From Pontederia crassipes (lineage: Eukaryota > Streptophyta > Magnoliopsida > Commelinales > Pontederiaceae), in NCBI GenBank assembly GCA_030549335.1, contig CM060187.1, positions 57,866,203-57,930,202 on the forward strand: DNA of 64,000 nucleotides, written 5' to 3'. Below, one piece after another: positions 1 to 12,600 of the stretch. The position numbers were made by a program, and so were the translations under genes. The number at the start of each line of letters is the position of its first letter. The stretch's first letter is position 1. The notes beneath the pieces are model-generated. The model did not search any database, had not been told where the DNA came from, and worked only from the letters and a program-made list of their open reading frames with translations.

Positions 1-47
1 TTCTTTGCCAAGTCCTCCACCGTCGCCCATATCAATCCCTTCGCCAT
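1..47 (-). CDS. 5' end of a probable LYR-motif protein (partial)
   Basis: Only the first 15 codons are in the window, reading leftward from an ATG at 45-47. The peptide begins MAKGLIWATVEDLAKN. From memory this resembles the start of small plant LYR-motif (complex 1 LYR-like) proteins of the At3g19508 type, where a DLARNRG stretch leads into the LYR motif. LYR proteins generally help assemble mitochondrial respiratory or Fe-S complexes. The LYR motif itself would lie outside the window, so the call rests on 15 residues. The gene is divergent from OEP16, with about 595 bp between the two ATGs, so the two may share a promoter region. It could also be another short protein that happens to begin this way. 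Confidence 0.5.
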   Translation of the reverse strand, partial: MAKGLIWATVEDLAK

Positions 48-641
48 TCCTTCGTGGATGGCACGCTCTCGCCCCTTCGACCCTGGCCCTAAGACGACGA
101 AAAATGTGAGTTCCCAAGGTAAAAAGATATCGCAGCCGCCCCTTCAACGCTTGAACACGCCGGCTGCCGGCGACGTGTCATTGAGTGAACTGTGGAGGTC
201 GGGGATCGAGGAGCACGTAGTCGGCTGAGATATCGCAGCCTTTGCTATCAAACGGACGTTTCGAATCAAATCAGAAGAAAATATACGGCGGATCCGACGT
301 TTCTCGCATAACAGATCTATGCGGCACAAACACTAGGATCACGTGCTATGAACACACACACGGACACACCATCTTTTTCTAATTCTGATGTTAACAAGAC
401 ACGCGAAGGTGCGGCTACGAAGGGATGAAAAGACGAAAGTACCATGACACAATCGCGGTGGACGGTCCAATATGAGGGTATAATGGTCATTTAAGTTCAA
501 CCACTATATTTGGCACCGCTCTCTGCATCGTCGTGATGGTAATAACCTGAGAATTCTCTGCTTCCGGTTCCTCACTTCACTCTTTCGCTCTCTGTTTCCT
601 CTGCTTCATTTGTGCGGAGTTCGAACAAGATTCCGACGAGC
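48..641. promoter_or_regulatory. Intergenic region between two divergent genes
   Basis: This 594-bp gap lies between the divergent start codons of the LYR-like gene and OEP16, so it must hold both 5' UTRs and both promoters. I see no clear TATA box at a convincing distance from either ATG. A CT-rich stretch at about 566-606 is probably the OEP16 5' UTR. Short open frames in this gap have no recognisable product. Confidence 0.4.
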
Positions 642-3600
642 ATGTTCTCCAGCTCAATCTCGTCGCCGAAGTTTGACGTCACCATCGACATGGGGAACCC
701 TTTCCTCAACCGCACCGTGGACGGATTCCTCAAGATTGGAACTGTGAGTGTTATGATCGCCCTGCAACTCCGCTTTCCTTGGATTCTGGATGCACTGTTT
801 TTAGTTTTCTGTAATGCAGCATCTCTTCTTGAAACTGCGCACTTCTTACGCTTTTGCGTGTCCCAGGTTGCTGCTTCCAAGGTTGCAGTGGAGGAAGCCT
901 ACCACTGTGCGCATAAAGGTCGTTCTCCCTGCGTTTAATAACCTTTTTGAACGTTGTTATCTTTCTGCTTTGTATGATATTTTAGTTATGGTGTTCTAAG
1001 CTTCTGTCACTTCCACAAATGCTTCACAGATTGCATGTTGTGTTACTCAAGTCCATATATTATCTGCCTTACTCGCTACTTTAAGCAAAGCATAACATTT
1101 CATCGCAATGTTGCAGGGACCATTACCAAACACAATTTTGAGGAAGCTGTGAGTATCCTTGAGGTTTTCGGTCTGTGTAGTTTTTTCATATTTTTCTTAC
1201 TGCATGTGATAGCATAACCAAGATTATACTAGAGGTGTAACAACTGCTGCCATCCTTCTTCTCTCTGCACTCAACTCTCTCTCCCTCCTCACGATTTGGG
1301 GCCAGCTGACCACCACAGAGTCTGCCCCAATGGCCAACTCTGCAGTCCAGCTCCACGGCGGCCACATGGCCGAGCGAATCCGGCCACCGGATTGCGGTGG
1401 GAAGAGCAACGATCGACCCCCATTTCTCTATAAGAGGCGCCCGATCTCCTCCCTCTCCCCCTCTACTTCTACGTTCTCTTTGAGCCAAACTGTGGTCCTC
1501 ACTTCTCCTTCTCCTTCTCCGGTGCGCGACCAGCGGACGGTGAGCAGGGGACGCCGGCGGAGGTCAGCTCCGACGCAGGCAGACGACGGGAGTTCCGACT
1601 AGGTGAGAGAAACGGCCTTTTTTCCTTTATTGTTCGAATGATTCCGATCATCTCTCTCACTCGACCGTCCTTTTTCTCTCCGACAAACGACAGCGGACAA
1701 GCAAGGGGCAGCGCCGGTGATCATCTCCGGCGAGGGCAACGTAGGAACGTCGTCACTGTAAGAACATGACCATTGCTCCTCACCTCTGTTTTACCTCTGA
1801 TTTCCACTCACTCGGACCTCGCCTCACCCTTCTTCTTTTTCCCTCTTCTTTGGCGAGCGGACAGCGACCAACGGGCGCAGACGTCGACGAACGTCCACGG
1901 TGCCGACGACAGGGAAGGTGAACAGTGGAGACACCAAAGCAGGGAAGGTCTGCCTCTTCTCCTTTTCCCCTTGTTTCTTCCCTGGCTTCGTCGTTCCGAC
2001 CAAATAGCTCGCTGTCATCTTTTCTCTCCGACGAACGGACAGAGGGCGACGGAGCTGTGACACGGACAGACTTGAGGACGAAACACTCACGACTTCACGA
2101 AAAAACTTAGGCATAACAGGTGTGTGGATCGGGATCTTCTTCATAAATCGGACTCTAAAAGAACCATGCATGCCTGATTCGAATCCCCCATGTGTTGATC
2201 TAAATATGCAAATGTCTTATGCTCCATCGTATGTGAATATGACGAACTGAGTGCCATGATTTGAGTAGTACATGAAGCTGCCATGAGGAAAGAAGTACAC
2301 GAAACTGTCATGATTAAAGAATTACATGAAACTGCCATGATGATATGTATGATTCACTGATTATGCAAGGATGTAAATGTATGAAAAGAGAACGATTATA
2401 TGCACGAACAATCTGATCCGAGATGATATGAATGTATGAACTGTCATAGTAGTAGTTTACTGTTAGATGTATGCTTAGGACTGTGGTTTGTTGTGTATTA
2501 GACTTTAGATGCTCTACATTTCATGAATGTATGCCAATAACGTAGTTAGCTTCATTGTATTGCGTCGGCGATCATCGGAAGAAGATTGAAACTTAGAACC
2601 TATTTTACGACTCGGTTGAACCCGGCCCGAGTTCCTCTGAACTCGGCCCGGGCTCGGTCCGGCCGCACCGGGTTCACCCGAGCACGGCTCGGGTCCGCCA
2701 TGGATGCCGAGCTCGAGCTCGGGCGAACCAGGTACCCAGACCGGGTCACCCACGATCCGGCCCGGATTTCTGCGAAGGGAAGACGATCGGGAGAATCAAT
2801 TCTCCCGACTCGATCGCCTTCTCAACTCGGCCCGGGTGTGCACCCGACCCGGTCCGGGTTTTCCTCTCGGTCTTCACCCTGGCAGACCGAGCCTGATCAA
2901 AGTCGACTCGGCCCGGGTTTCTTTTACTCGGCCCGGGTTGCGACTCCGACCCCGATATTGTGATTTTCGATTTTTTGATCAAATGTGAAAACCTTACTAT
3001 ACTCATCCAAGGAATCTTATTGCCCCAAACCTTTTATGAATTTATGTCTCTTACTGATTATGACTATCAATCTCTCTTCATGAAACAAACCAAATTTGAT
3101 TATGCCAAGAACGATAATGATTTTTCTGCGAACTTTACTGTGTACGACAACGACTATGATTTTAAAGCAATGACGACCTCCATGAACATGATGAAGAATG
3201 ACAATGAATGACGATGAATAATGATGAATTATGACATGATGACTAAGCATAATGAAAAGCGGCGACCGCACTCTTTCGGTCAACCGAAATGTTCTCGACA
3301 GATGACCCGTGACTTTTGGGCATTCGTCGTGTGGATTGGAAGTCACGACTTTATGATCTTAAATATGATTTTCTAATTGAACTTCCATCCACTGGATTTT
3401 TTTTAAACAAATCAAGATCCGTCAAAAGACGAAGACCTGCATTTGCCTTGATCGACAAATCGAAAGACAGGCACAGGTACGATGAGGGATGATGTTCTTG
3501 CCTCGTAACAGGCCCCCTCGTGGGTTACCATTTGCTCTATCTAGGCGGGAGTCTCTCCCACGGATGGTTCCTTTCGCCGGTGGCGATGTCATCCTAACCC

Positions 3601-6600
3601 GACGGGGTTCACCGTGGCACTGATCCCCCCACGTGCATATGATGTCTAGATAGCTGTATCATCAGTTTTATGCAATGGTATTCCCCTAAAGATGAAGAGC
3701 TCTTCAAAAGATGAAAGTAAAGATGAATGGAAAAATGCAAAGTTATGAATGAATGAAAGGAAAGCATGAAAGCAAGCGAGTACGAATGTATGAAAGTTAA
3801 GCATGACAATTGAATATGGAAATGCGTTCTTTTCTTTATTGATTATGATATCCAGACATGATATTATTACTATGCACTCTATCCATGTCATGACTATGAG
3901 TTCTATCCATGATGGCTTGATTTTACTCTTTCGTTGATTATCTATTTTATTTCATGCTACGTTTGGATAGAACTGATTTATGATTTATATGAACCCGCAC
4001 TTAACTTTATGCTAATGGTTGAGCTTGCTCCTCTGTGTGATCCCCACAGGTGCATGATGATTAGACGCGAGGTGGTGCTGCATGTTCGGAGGTCTCGGCG
4101 GGGTGGTGTGTTACTACATATGGTCCTCATAGAGAGGAGTCGTAGTTATTTGTATTACCGTTGTATGTGTTGGGTCGTATGGTGATAGGTCTTATCGTGT
4201 CCTTATGGACCGAAGTCGTTTCTTTATCTAGACTAGTCTCGTATTCAGGAGCCACTATCTTTTTGGGCGGACGAGTACACCTTTTTGCTTTCCGCATTGT
4301 GCTTAGTAATGAGATTGTTTACTCATACTAAGGTACCTTTTTTATATGTATTTTGGTCACTTTTTGGGCGTATGTGGCTCATGTACTGTCGCCTCTTATG
4401 AAGGCTAGTTAAACTTTTGATGTGTTAAGCTTCCGCATTTGCTTTTATTTTGTCGACTTCCTCTTATCGTATAGTCTTCCGCTATTCATATATATGTCTG
4501 TTGATTCTTTCGCTATGTTATCCGTCGTTGTATTCATAAGCCTTCCGTTGTAATATTTTATTCATTTATTCTTTCGTTTAGTTCTTCTTTTGTGTTGACC
4601 GTCCAGTCAACGAATTGGTCAAAGCATGAAAGGTCAAAGAGTCAGAGTAGAGGTACATGATCGCATATGTGGCGTCCATCGGGGCGCTACATATTTCATG
4701 GTATCAGAGCCTAACGATAGGACTCTCTTGACGTCCTAGTTATAGAAGTTAAGGTCTAAGTATGGTCCATATGCAAACCCCCGAGCCGCCGTCACGCAAT
4801 GCCACCTCTTGTAAGTATGGTATGTTTAAATTGCAAAGTGTGATTGTTTATTGAAATGAATGATTTTAACATGATAGATGGCTCCTACGACACGCTCCAC
4901 GGCCCGACGCGGCAGAGGTCGTGGGCGCGGACGGGGTGCTGACCGTGCAACGGCCACCCCGGACACTGTGACTGAGGGACCTGACTCCGTCCCTGGGAGT
5001 CAAGTCGGGGATGATTTACAGCAGGCGCTACCTCCTGTACAGCCACAGGAGCCTACGCCACCATCCCAGCAACCCATGTATTCAGCACCGATGTACACGA
5101 TATCGTACCCTCCCCCAGCACCAGTGAGGGTTCTTCATTAGGAGGATACGATCCAAGAGTTCCTGAAACTGCACCCGCCATACTTCCGAGGGGCAGTGAA
5201 TTACGAGGAAGCCGTACAGTGGCTTACTCGGTTGGAGAACCTCTTTGTCACCGACAGATGCGGTGAAGATAGTAAGGTCCGTTACGCAGTTCACATGCTC
5301 ACTGGTCGGGCTAGCGACTGGTGGGAAACGACGCATGCTACTAGATTCCCAAGTCAGGCGACTATTTCTTGGGAGAGCTTTAAGGAGTTGTTTGAAACAC
5401 AATACGCTCCAGCTTACCGAAGGAAGGAGAAGACTAAGGAGTTCAAAGAATTGCGCCAAGGAAACTTGACTGTGGCAGAATACCATGCTCGTTTCATCCA
5501 ACTGGAACGTTACAGTAAAAACAAGATGGATGAAGCTGACCGCGCCGAGCAGTTTATAGACGGACTTTTTCACACCATCCGCGAGCGAGTGACTTACGGC
5601 GCAGAGATTGACTTATATGGAGCTATTCGAATGGCATACAGGATTGAGCGTGAGATCCAGATGCGGCGTGAAGAACTAAAGAAGGAGCCGACACGAGCTG
5701 CAGAGTCGGCTAAGCCGAGATGGAACGATCCCCGCCCACCTCGTAAGGACACACGCCAGGATCGTCGCCACCAGCCTTACCAGCGGCCACGCCCTGAGGC
5801 CCCTCGCCATCCGGCACGTCGTCCGCTTCAGGTAAAGTAGCATTAAGTGGCATAGTGATATGATGAATATGATGTTACTGACAGTGGGAACGAATGTAGC
5901 ATCAGCATCAATCGCAAAGGCAAGCACTGGCACAACCACCTCCCCTACAGCTGCCGACACCACCACAGTAGGTCAGACATGAGTGTGCTTATTGCGGTAA
6001 GAATCATTCAGGGGAGTGTCGCCGAAAGACAGGTGCCTGCATCGGATGCGGAAAAGTCGGACACTATGTCCGAGAGTGCCCGGCAAAGAACCAACGAGGT
6101 CCGGGAGGAGTACCAGGACGCCTCTACAACGTTCAGGCAGACATGGCGCCACAGGATAACGACGTTATCCGAGGTACTCTTTCTATCGCAGGTCTGCTTA
6201 TGTTAGTACTATTTGACTCGGGTGCTTCGCATTCATTTATTTCTGAGGCGTGCGCTTCTACCCTTCCTGTACTTATAAAAGGGATGAAGCACAGTATGAA
6301 TGTAAAGACGCCAATGGGGATCCTCCGCATGACAAAGTACCTCCCTGAAGTACCAGTCGTAGTGGATGGGAAAGATTTTTCTGCTGATTTAATTGTAATC
6401 CCCATGGAGGACTATGACATCATCTTAGGTATGGATTGGTTGTCCTACCATGATGCGTCAGTAATATGTAAACATAAGAAGGTTATTATCGGCACTAAAG
6501 GAAGAAAGAAGACGACAATCAGAGGCACATCGAAACCAGACAGTGGAATCATACTGTCAGCTGTAAAGGCACAGAAGCTCTTACAGAAAGGTTGCCGAGG

Positions 6601-9600
6601 ATACCTGACCAGTGTGACGATAGCCGATGCTCCTACCCCAGCTCTACAGCAGATAGATGTGGTACGAGATTTTCTGGATGTCTTCCCAGACGACATCTCC
6701 GGATTACCGCCGAAGAGGGAGATCGACTTCAGGATTGAGTTAGCACTAGGGACGGCACCGATCTCCAAGGCACCTTACCGTATGGCCCCGACGGAAATGT
6801 TAGAGCTGAAGAAACAGATTCAGGAGTTACTCGACAAGGGATTTATTCGACCTAGCGTCTCTCCTTGGGATGCTCCGGTTCTGTTTGTTAAGAAGAAGGA
6901 CGGATCCTTACGTCTCTGCATCGACTATCGGATGTTGAACAAAGTCACGATCAAGAATAAGTATCCACTGCCTAGGATCGACGACTTGTTCGACCAACTA
7001 TCCAAGGCTTCAGTATTCTCGAAGATAGATCTGAGGAGCGGTTATCACCAGCTGAGGATTTCCGAAGAGGATGTGCCGATGACTGCTTTTCGATCGCGTT
7101 ATGGCCACTACGAGTTCACGGTCATGCCTTTCGGACTGACGAATGCCCCAGCAGCATTCATGAATCTGATGAACAGGGTATTCAAGCAGCACTTGGACCA
7201 GTTCGTAATTGTCTTTGTAGATGACATTTTGATATACTCCTCCAGCCCGGAGCAGCACCGGGAGCATTTACGGATTGTCTTGGAAATTTTGCGTCAGCCT
7301 CACCTATACGCAAAGTTTTCCAAGTGCGAGTTCTGGATGGAGCAGATGATGTTCCTAGGGCATATTGTGTCACGACGAGGCATCGCAGTGGATCCAGCGA
7401 AGGTCGAGGCAGTGTCCAACTGGGACAGGCCGAAGAATGCTACGAAGATTCGTAGTTTCCTCGGTTTAGCGGGCTATTACCGGCGTTTTATCCGAGACTT
7501 CTCGAAGATAGCAGCCCCTCTCACTCATCTAATGAAGAAGAATGAAAAATTTACATGGACAGAAAAATGTGAGAATAGCTTCCAGGAATTGAAGCACAGA
7601 TTGACCTCCGCTCCGATTCTCACATTGCCATCGGGAAGCGGAGGATACACTGTTTATAGCGATGCTTGCGGCACTGGCCTAGGATGTGTTTTAATGCAGC
7701 ATGAGAAGGTAGTCGCCTACGCCTCAAGACAGCTGAAGAAGCACGAGGTGAATTATCTGACGCATGATTTGGAGTTGGCAGTGATTGTATTCACATTTAA
7801 GATTTGGAGGCACTACCTATACGGTGAAGAATTTCAGGTGTTCACTGATCATAAGAACATGAAATACATCTTCACTCAGAAGGAACTCAACATGCGACAA
7901 CGAAGATGGATGGAGTTCCTCAAAGACTACGAGTTTGCGATCAATTATCATCCCGGCAAAGCAAACTCAGTAGCCGACGCTCTTAGTCGAAAATGGGAGG
8001 CTTCCCTGGCGTCCCTCCAGTTGCGCAGATATGAGATGATTGAGGAACTAAACCAGTGGAACCCTCGAGCTGCAGGACACAGAGCAATCCTGATGACACA
8101 CCAGTTACAGTCGAGTCTCATTAGCAGGATTGTGACGGCACAGATGCCAGACGAAGAGTACACTAAGATGATCCAGAGGAGTCAGAATGAGCCAGAAGAC
8201 TTTAAGATCGGCAATGACGGAGGAATCAGATATCGAAACTGCCTCTGGGTTCCGAGTGATGTTGTGGTTCGACGAGAGGTGCTCGACGAAGGACACAAGT
8301 CTGAGTTCGCCATCCACCCAGGTAGTACAAAGATGTACAAGGACATCAAGCGCAGTTTCTGGTGGAATGACATGAAGAGGGAGATCGCCGACTATGTGTC
8401 CAAATGCCTGGTATGCCAGCAGGTAAAGGCCGAGCACCAGCGACCATATGGGCTCATGAAGCCGCTAGGAATACCGGAATGGAAGTGGGAGAACATCACC
8501 ATGGATTTCATATCAGAACTTCCCAGGACACAGAAGGGTCACGACGCCATATGGGTCGTGGTCGATAGATTGACGAAGGCAGCCCACTTCATCCCAATCA
8601 AATGGAAGCAGTCCGTGGAAAGTTTGCTAGAGGTATATGTACGAAAGATCATCCGACTGCATGGGATTCCAGTCTCGATTGTATCGGATCATGATCCTCG
8701 ATTTACATCGAGGTTCTGGAAGAGTCTTCAGAAGGCTTTTGGCACCAGGTTGAGTTATAGCACGGCCTTCCACCCTCAGACGGACGAACAATCGGAAAGA
8801 ACGATTTGGACATTAGAGGACATGCTCCGAGCCTGTGCGCTGAATTGGCACGGTGGTTGGGACGAGCATCTTCCACTGATTGAGTTCTCATACAATAATA
8901 GCTTTCACTCTAGCATAGGCATGGCGCCTTTCGAGGCGATGTATGGGAGACCTTGCCGTTCGCCCGCACACTAGGGCGAAGTCGGCGAGAGGATAGCCAT
9001 GAGCGAGGAACTAGCAGTCCGAGCTCAGGAATACGCAGACGCAGTGGATGTTATACGAAAAAGAATGAAGGCAGCACAATCACGACAGAAGAGCTACGCC
9101 GATAAGAAGCGCCAGGAACAGATTTTCAGAGCCGGAGACCAAGTTCTATTGAAGGTGTCTCCGATGAAGGGCGTAATGCGATTCAGCAAACGAGGGAAGC
9201 TCAGCCCTCGCTTTGTTGGACCTTTTGAGGTACTCGATCTAGTTGGCGATGCAGCTTGCAGGTTGGCTCTACCACCCTCTTACGGAAGGGTCCATAATGT
9301 GTTCCACGTATCCATGCTCCGGAAGTACAAGCACGACGACGCCAACGTCGCGAGGATCGAAGAGCCTAACCTGAAGGAAGATCTTACTTATGCCGAGTAC
9401 CCGACCAAGATTTTAGAGCGTAAGATCCAATATCGGAAGGACAAGGAAATACCACTAGTTAAAGTCACATGGAGGTATCATCATGGGAGAGAAGCGACGT
9501 GGGAACTCGAGTCCGAAATGCGCAAGGAGTTTCCGCACCTATTTGGTAAGCTCCATACCTTACCGGATTCGGGGACGAATCCTTTTTCTATGAATGTTAT

Positions 9601-12600
9601 AATGTAACAACACAGTCAAGCAATCAAAAAAAAAAAAAGAAATCTGCAATGATGAAAACGTAAGCCAGCTCCTCTTTTTTTTTCCAATTTTGTCTTCTCT
9701 GTTTGCCCCTTTCTCTTTCTATCCTTCTCTTTTGTTTCTTCTGCTGCCATCCTTCTCTCTGCACTCAACTCTCTCTCCCTCCTCACGATTTGGGGCCAGC
9801 TGACCACCACAGAGTCAGCCCCAATGGCCAACTCTGCAGCCCAGCTCCACGGCGGCCACATGGCCGAGCGAATCCGGCCACCGGATTGCGGTGGGAAGAG
9901 CAGCGATCGACCCCCATTTCTCTATAAGAGGCGCCCGATCTCCTCCCTCTCCCCCTCTGCTTCTGCGTTCTCTTTGAGCCAAACTGTGGTCCTCACTTCT
10001 CCTTCTCCTTCTCCTTCTCCGGTGCGCGACCAGCAGACGGTGAGCAGGGGACGCCGGCGGAGGTCAGCTCCGACGCAGGCAGACGACGGGAGTTCCGACT
10101 AGGTGAGAGAAACGGCCTTTTTTTCCCTTATTGTTCGAATGATTCCGATCATCTCTCTCTCACTCGACCGTCCTTTTTCTCTCCGACAAACGACAGCGGA
10201 CGAGCAAGGGGCAGCGCCGGTGATCATCTCCGGCGAGGGCAACGTAGGAACGTCGGCACTGTAAGAACATGACCATTGCTCCTCACCTCTGTTTTACCTC
10301 TGATTTCCACTCACTCGGACCTCGCCTCACCCTTCTTCTTTTTCCCTCTTCTTTGGCGAGCGGACAACGACCAACGGGCGCAGACGTCGACGAACGTCCA
10401 CGGTGCCGACGACAGGGAAGGTGAACAGTGGAGACACCAAAGCAGGGAAGGTCTGCCTCTTCTCCTTTTCCCCTTGTTTCTTCCCTGGCTTCGTCGTTCC
10501 GACCAAATAGCTCGCTGTCATCTTTTCTCTCCGACGAACGGACAGAGGGCGACGGAGCTGTGACACGGACAGACTTGAGGACAAAACACTCACGACTTCA
10601 CGAAAAAGCTTAGGCATAACAGGTGTGTGGATCGGGATCTTCTTCATAAATCGGACTCTAAAAGAACCATGCATGCCTGATTCGAATCCCCCATGTGTTG
10701 ATCTAAATATGCAAATGTCTTATGCTCCATCGTATGTGAATATGACGAACTGAGTGCCATGATTTGAGTAGTACATGAAGCTGCCATGAGGAAAGAAGTA
10801 CACGAAACTGCCATGATTAAAGAATTACATGAAACTGCCATGATGATATGTATGATTCACTGATTATGCAAGGATGTAAATGTATGAAAAGAGAACGATT
10901 ATATGCACGAACAATCTGATCCGAGATGATATGAATGTATGAACTGTCATAGTAGTAGTTTAGTTTACTGTTAGATGTATGCTTAGGACTGTGGTTTGCT
11001 GTGTATTAGACTTTAGATGTTCTACATTTCATGAATGTATGCCAATAACGTAGTTAGCTTCATTGTATTGCGTCGGCGATCATCAGAAGAAGATTGAAAC
11101 TTAGAACCTATTTTACGACTCGGTTGAACCCGGCCCGAGTTCCTCTGAACTCGGCCCGGGTTCGGTCCGGCCGCACCGGGTTCACCCGAGCACGGCCCGG
11201 GTCCGCCATGGATGCCGAGCTCGAGCTCGGGCGAACCAGGTACCCAGACCGGGTCACCCACGATCCGGCCCGAATTCCTGCGAAGGGAAGACGATCGGGA
11301 GAATCAATTCTCCCGACTCGATCGCCTTCTCAACTCGGCCCGGCTGTACACCCGACCCGGTCCGGGTTTTCCTCTTGGTCTTCACCCTGGCAGACCGAGC
11401 TTGATCAAAGTCGACTCGGCCCGGGTTTCTTTTACTCGGCCCGGGTTGCGACCCCGACCCCGATATTGTGACTTTCGATTTTGTGATCAAATGTGAAAAC
11501 CTTACTATACTCATCCAAGGAATCTTATTGCCCCAAACCTTTTATGAATTTATGTCTCTTACTGATTATGACTATCAACCTATCTTCATGAAACAAACCA
11601 AATTTGATTATGCCAAGAACGATAATGATTTTTCTGCGAACTTTACTGTGTACGACAACGACTATGATTTTAAAGCAATGACGACCTCCATGAACATGAT
11701 GAAGAATGACAATGAATGACGATGAATAATGATGAATTATGACATGATGACTAAGCATAATGAAAAGCGGCGACCGCACTCTTTCGGTCAACCGAAATGT
11801 TCTCGACAGATGACCCGTGACTTTTGGGCATTCGTCGTGTGGATTGGAAGTCACGACTTTATGATCTTAAATATGATTTTCTAATTGAACTTTCATCCAC
11901 TGGATTTTTTTTAAACAAATCAAGATCCGTCGAAAGACGAAGACCTGCATTTGCCTTGATCGACAAATCGAAAGACAGGCACAGGTACGATGAGGGATGA
12001 TGTTCTTGCCTCGTAACAGGCCCCCTCATGGGTTACCATTTGCTCTATCTAGGCGGGAGTCTCTCCCACGGATGGTTCCTTTCGCCGGTGGCGAGGTCAT
12101 CCTAACCCGACGGGGTTCGCCGTGGCACTGATCCCCCCACGTGCATATGATGTCTAGATAGCTGTATCATCAGTTTTATGCAATGGTATTCCCCTAAAGA
12201 TGAAGAGCTCTTCAAAAGATGAAAGTAAAGATGAATGGAAAAATGCAAAGTTATGAATGAATGAAAGAAAAGCATGAAAGCAAGCGAGTACGAATGTATG
12301 AAAGTTAAGCATGACAATTGAATATGGAAATGCGTTCTTTTCTTTATTGATTATGATATTCAGACATGATGTTATTACTATTCACTCTATCCATGTCATG
12401 ACTATGAGTTCTATTCATAATGGCTTGATTTTACTCTTTCGTTGATTATCTATTTTATTTCATGCTACGTTTGGATAGAACTGATTTATGATTTATATGA
12501 ACCCGCACTTAGCTTTATGCTAATGGTTGAGCTTGCTCCCCTGTGTGATCCCCACAGGTGCATGATGATTAGACGCGAGGTGGTGCTGCATGTTCGGAGG

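Noticed and set aside
1330..2171. Several open frames on both strands in the left LTR
   Set aside because: They recur in the right LTR, overlap each other and have no domain; they are shadows of repeat sequence.
2586..3006. Arg/Pro/Ser-rich frames of 80-125 codons
   Set aside because: They come from the GC-rich LTR block, are open in three frames at once, and recur in the right LTR.
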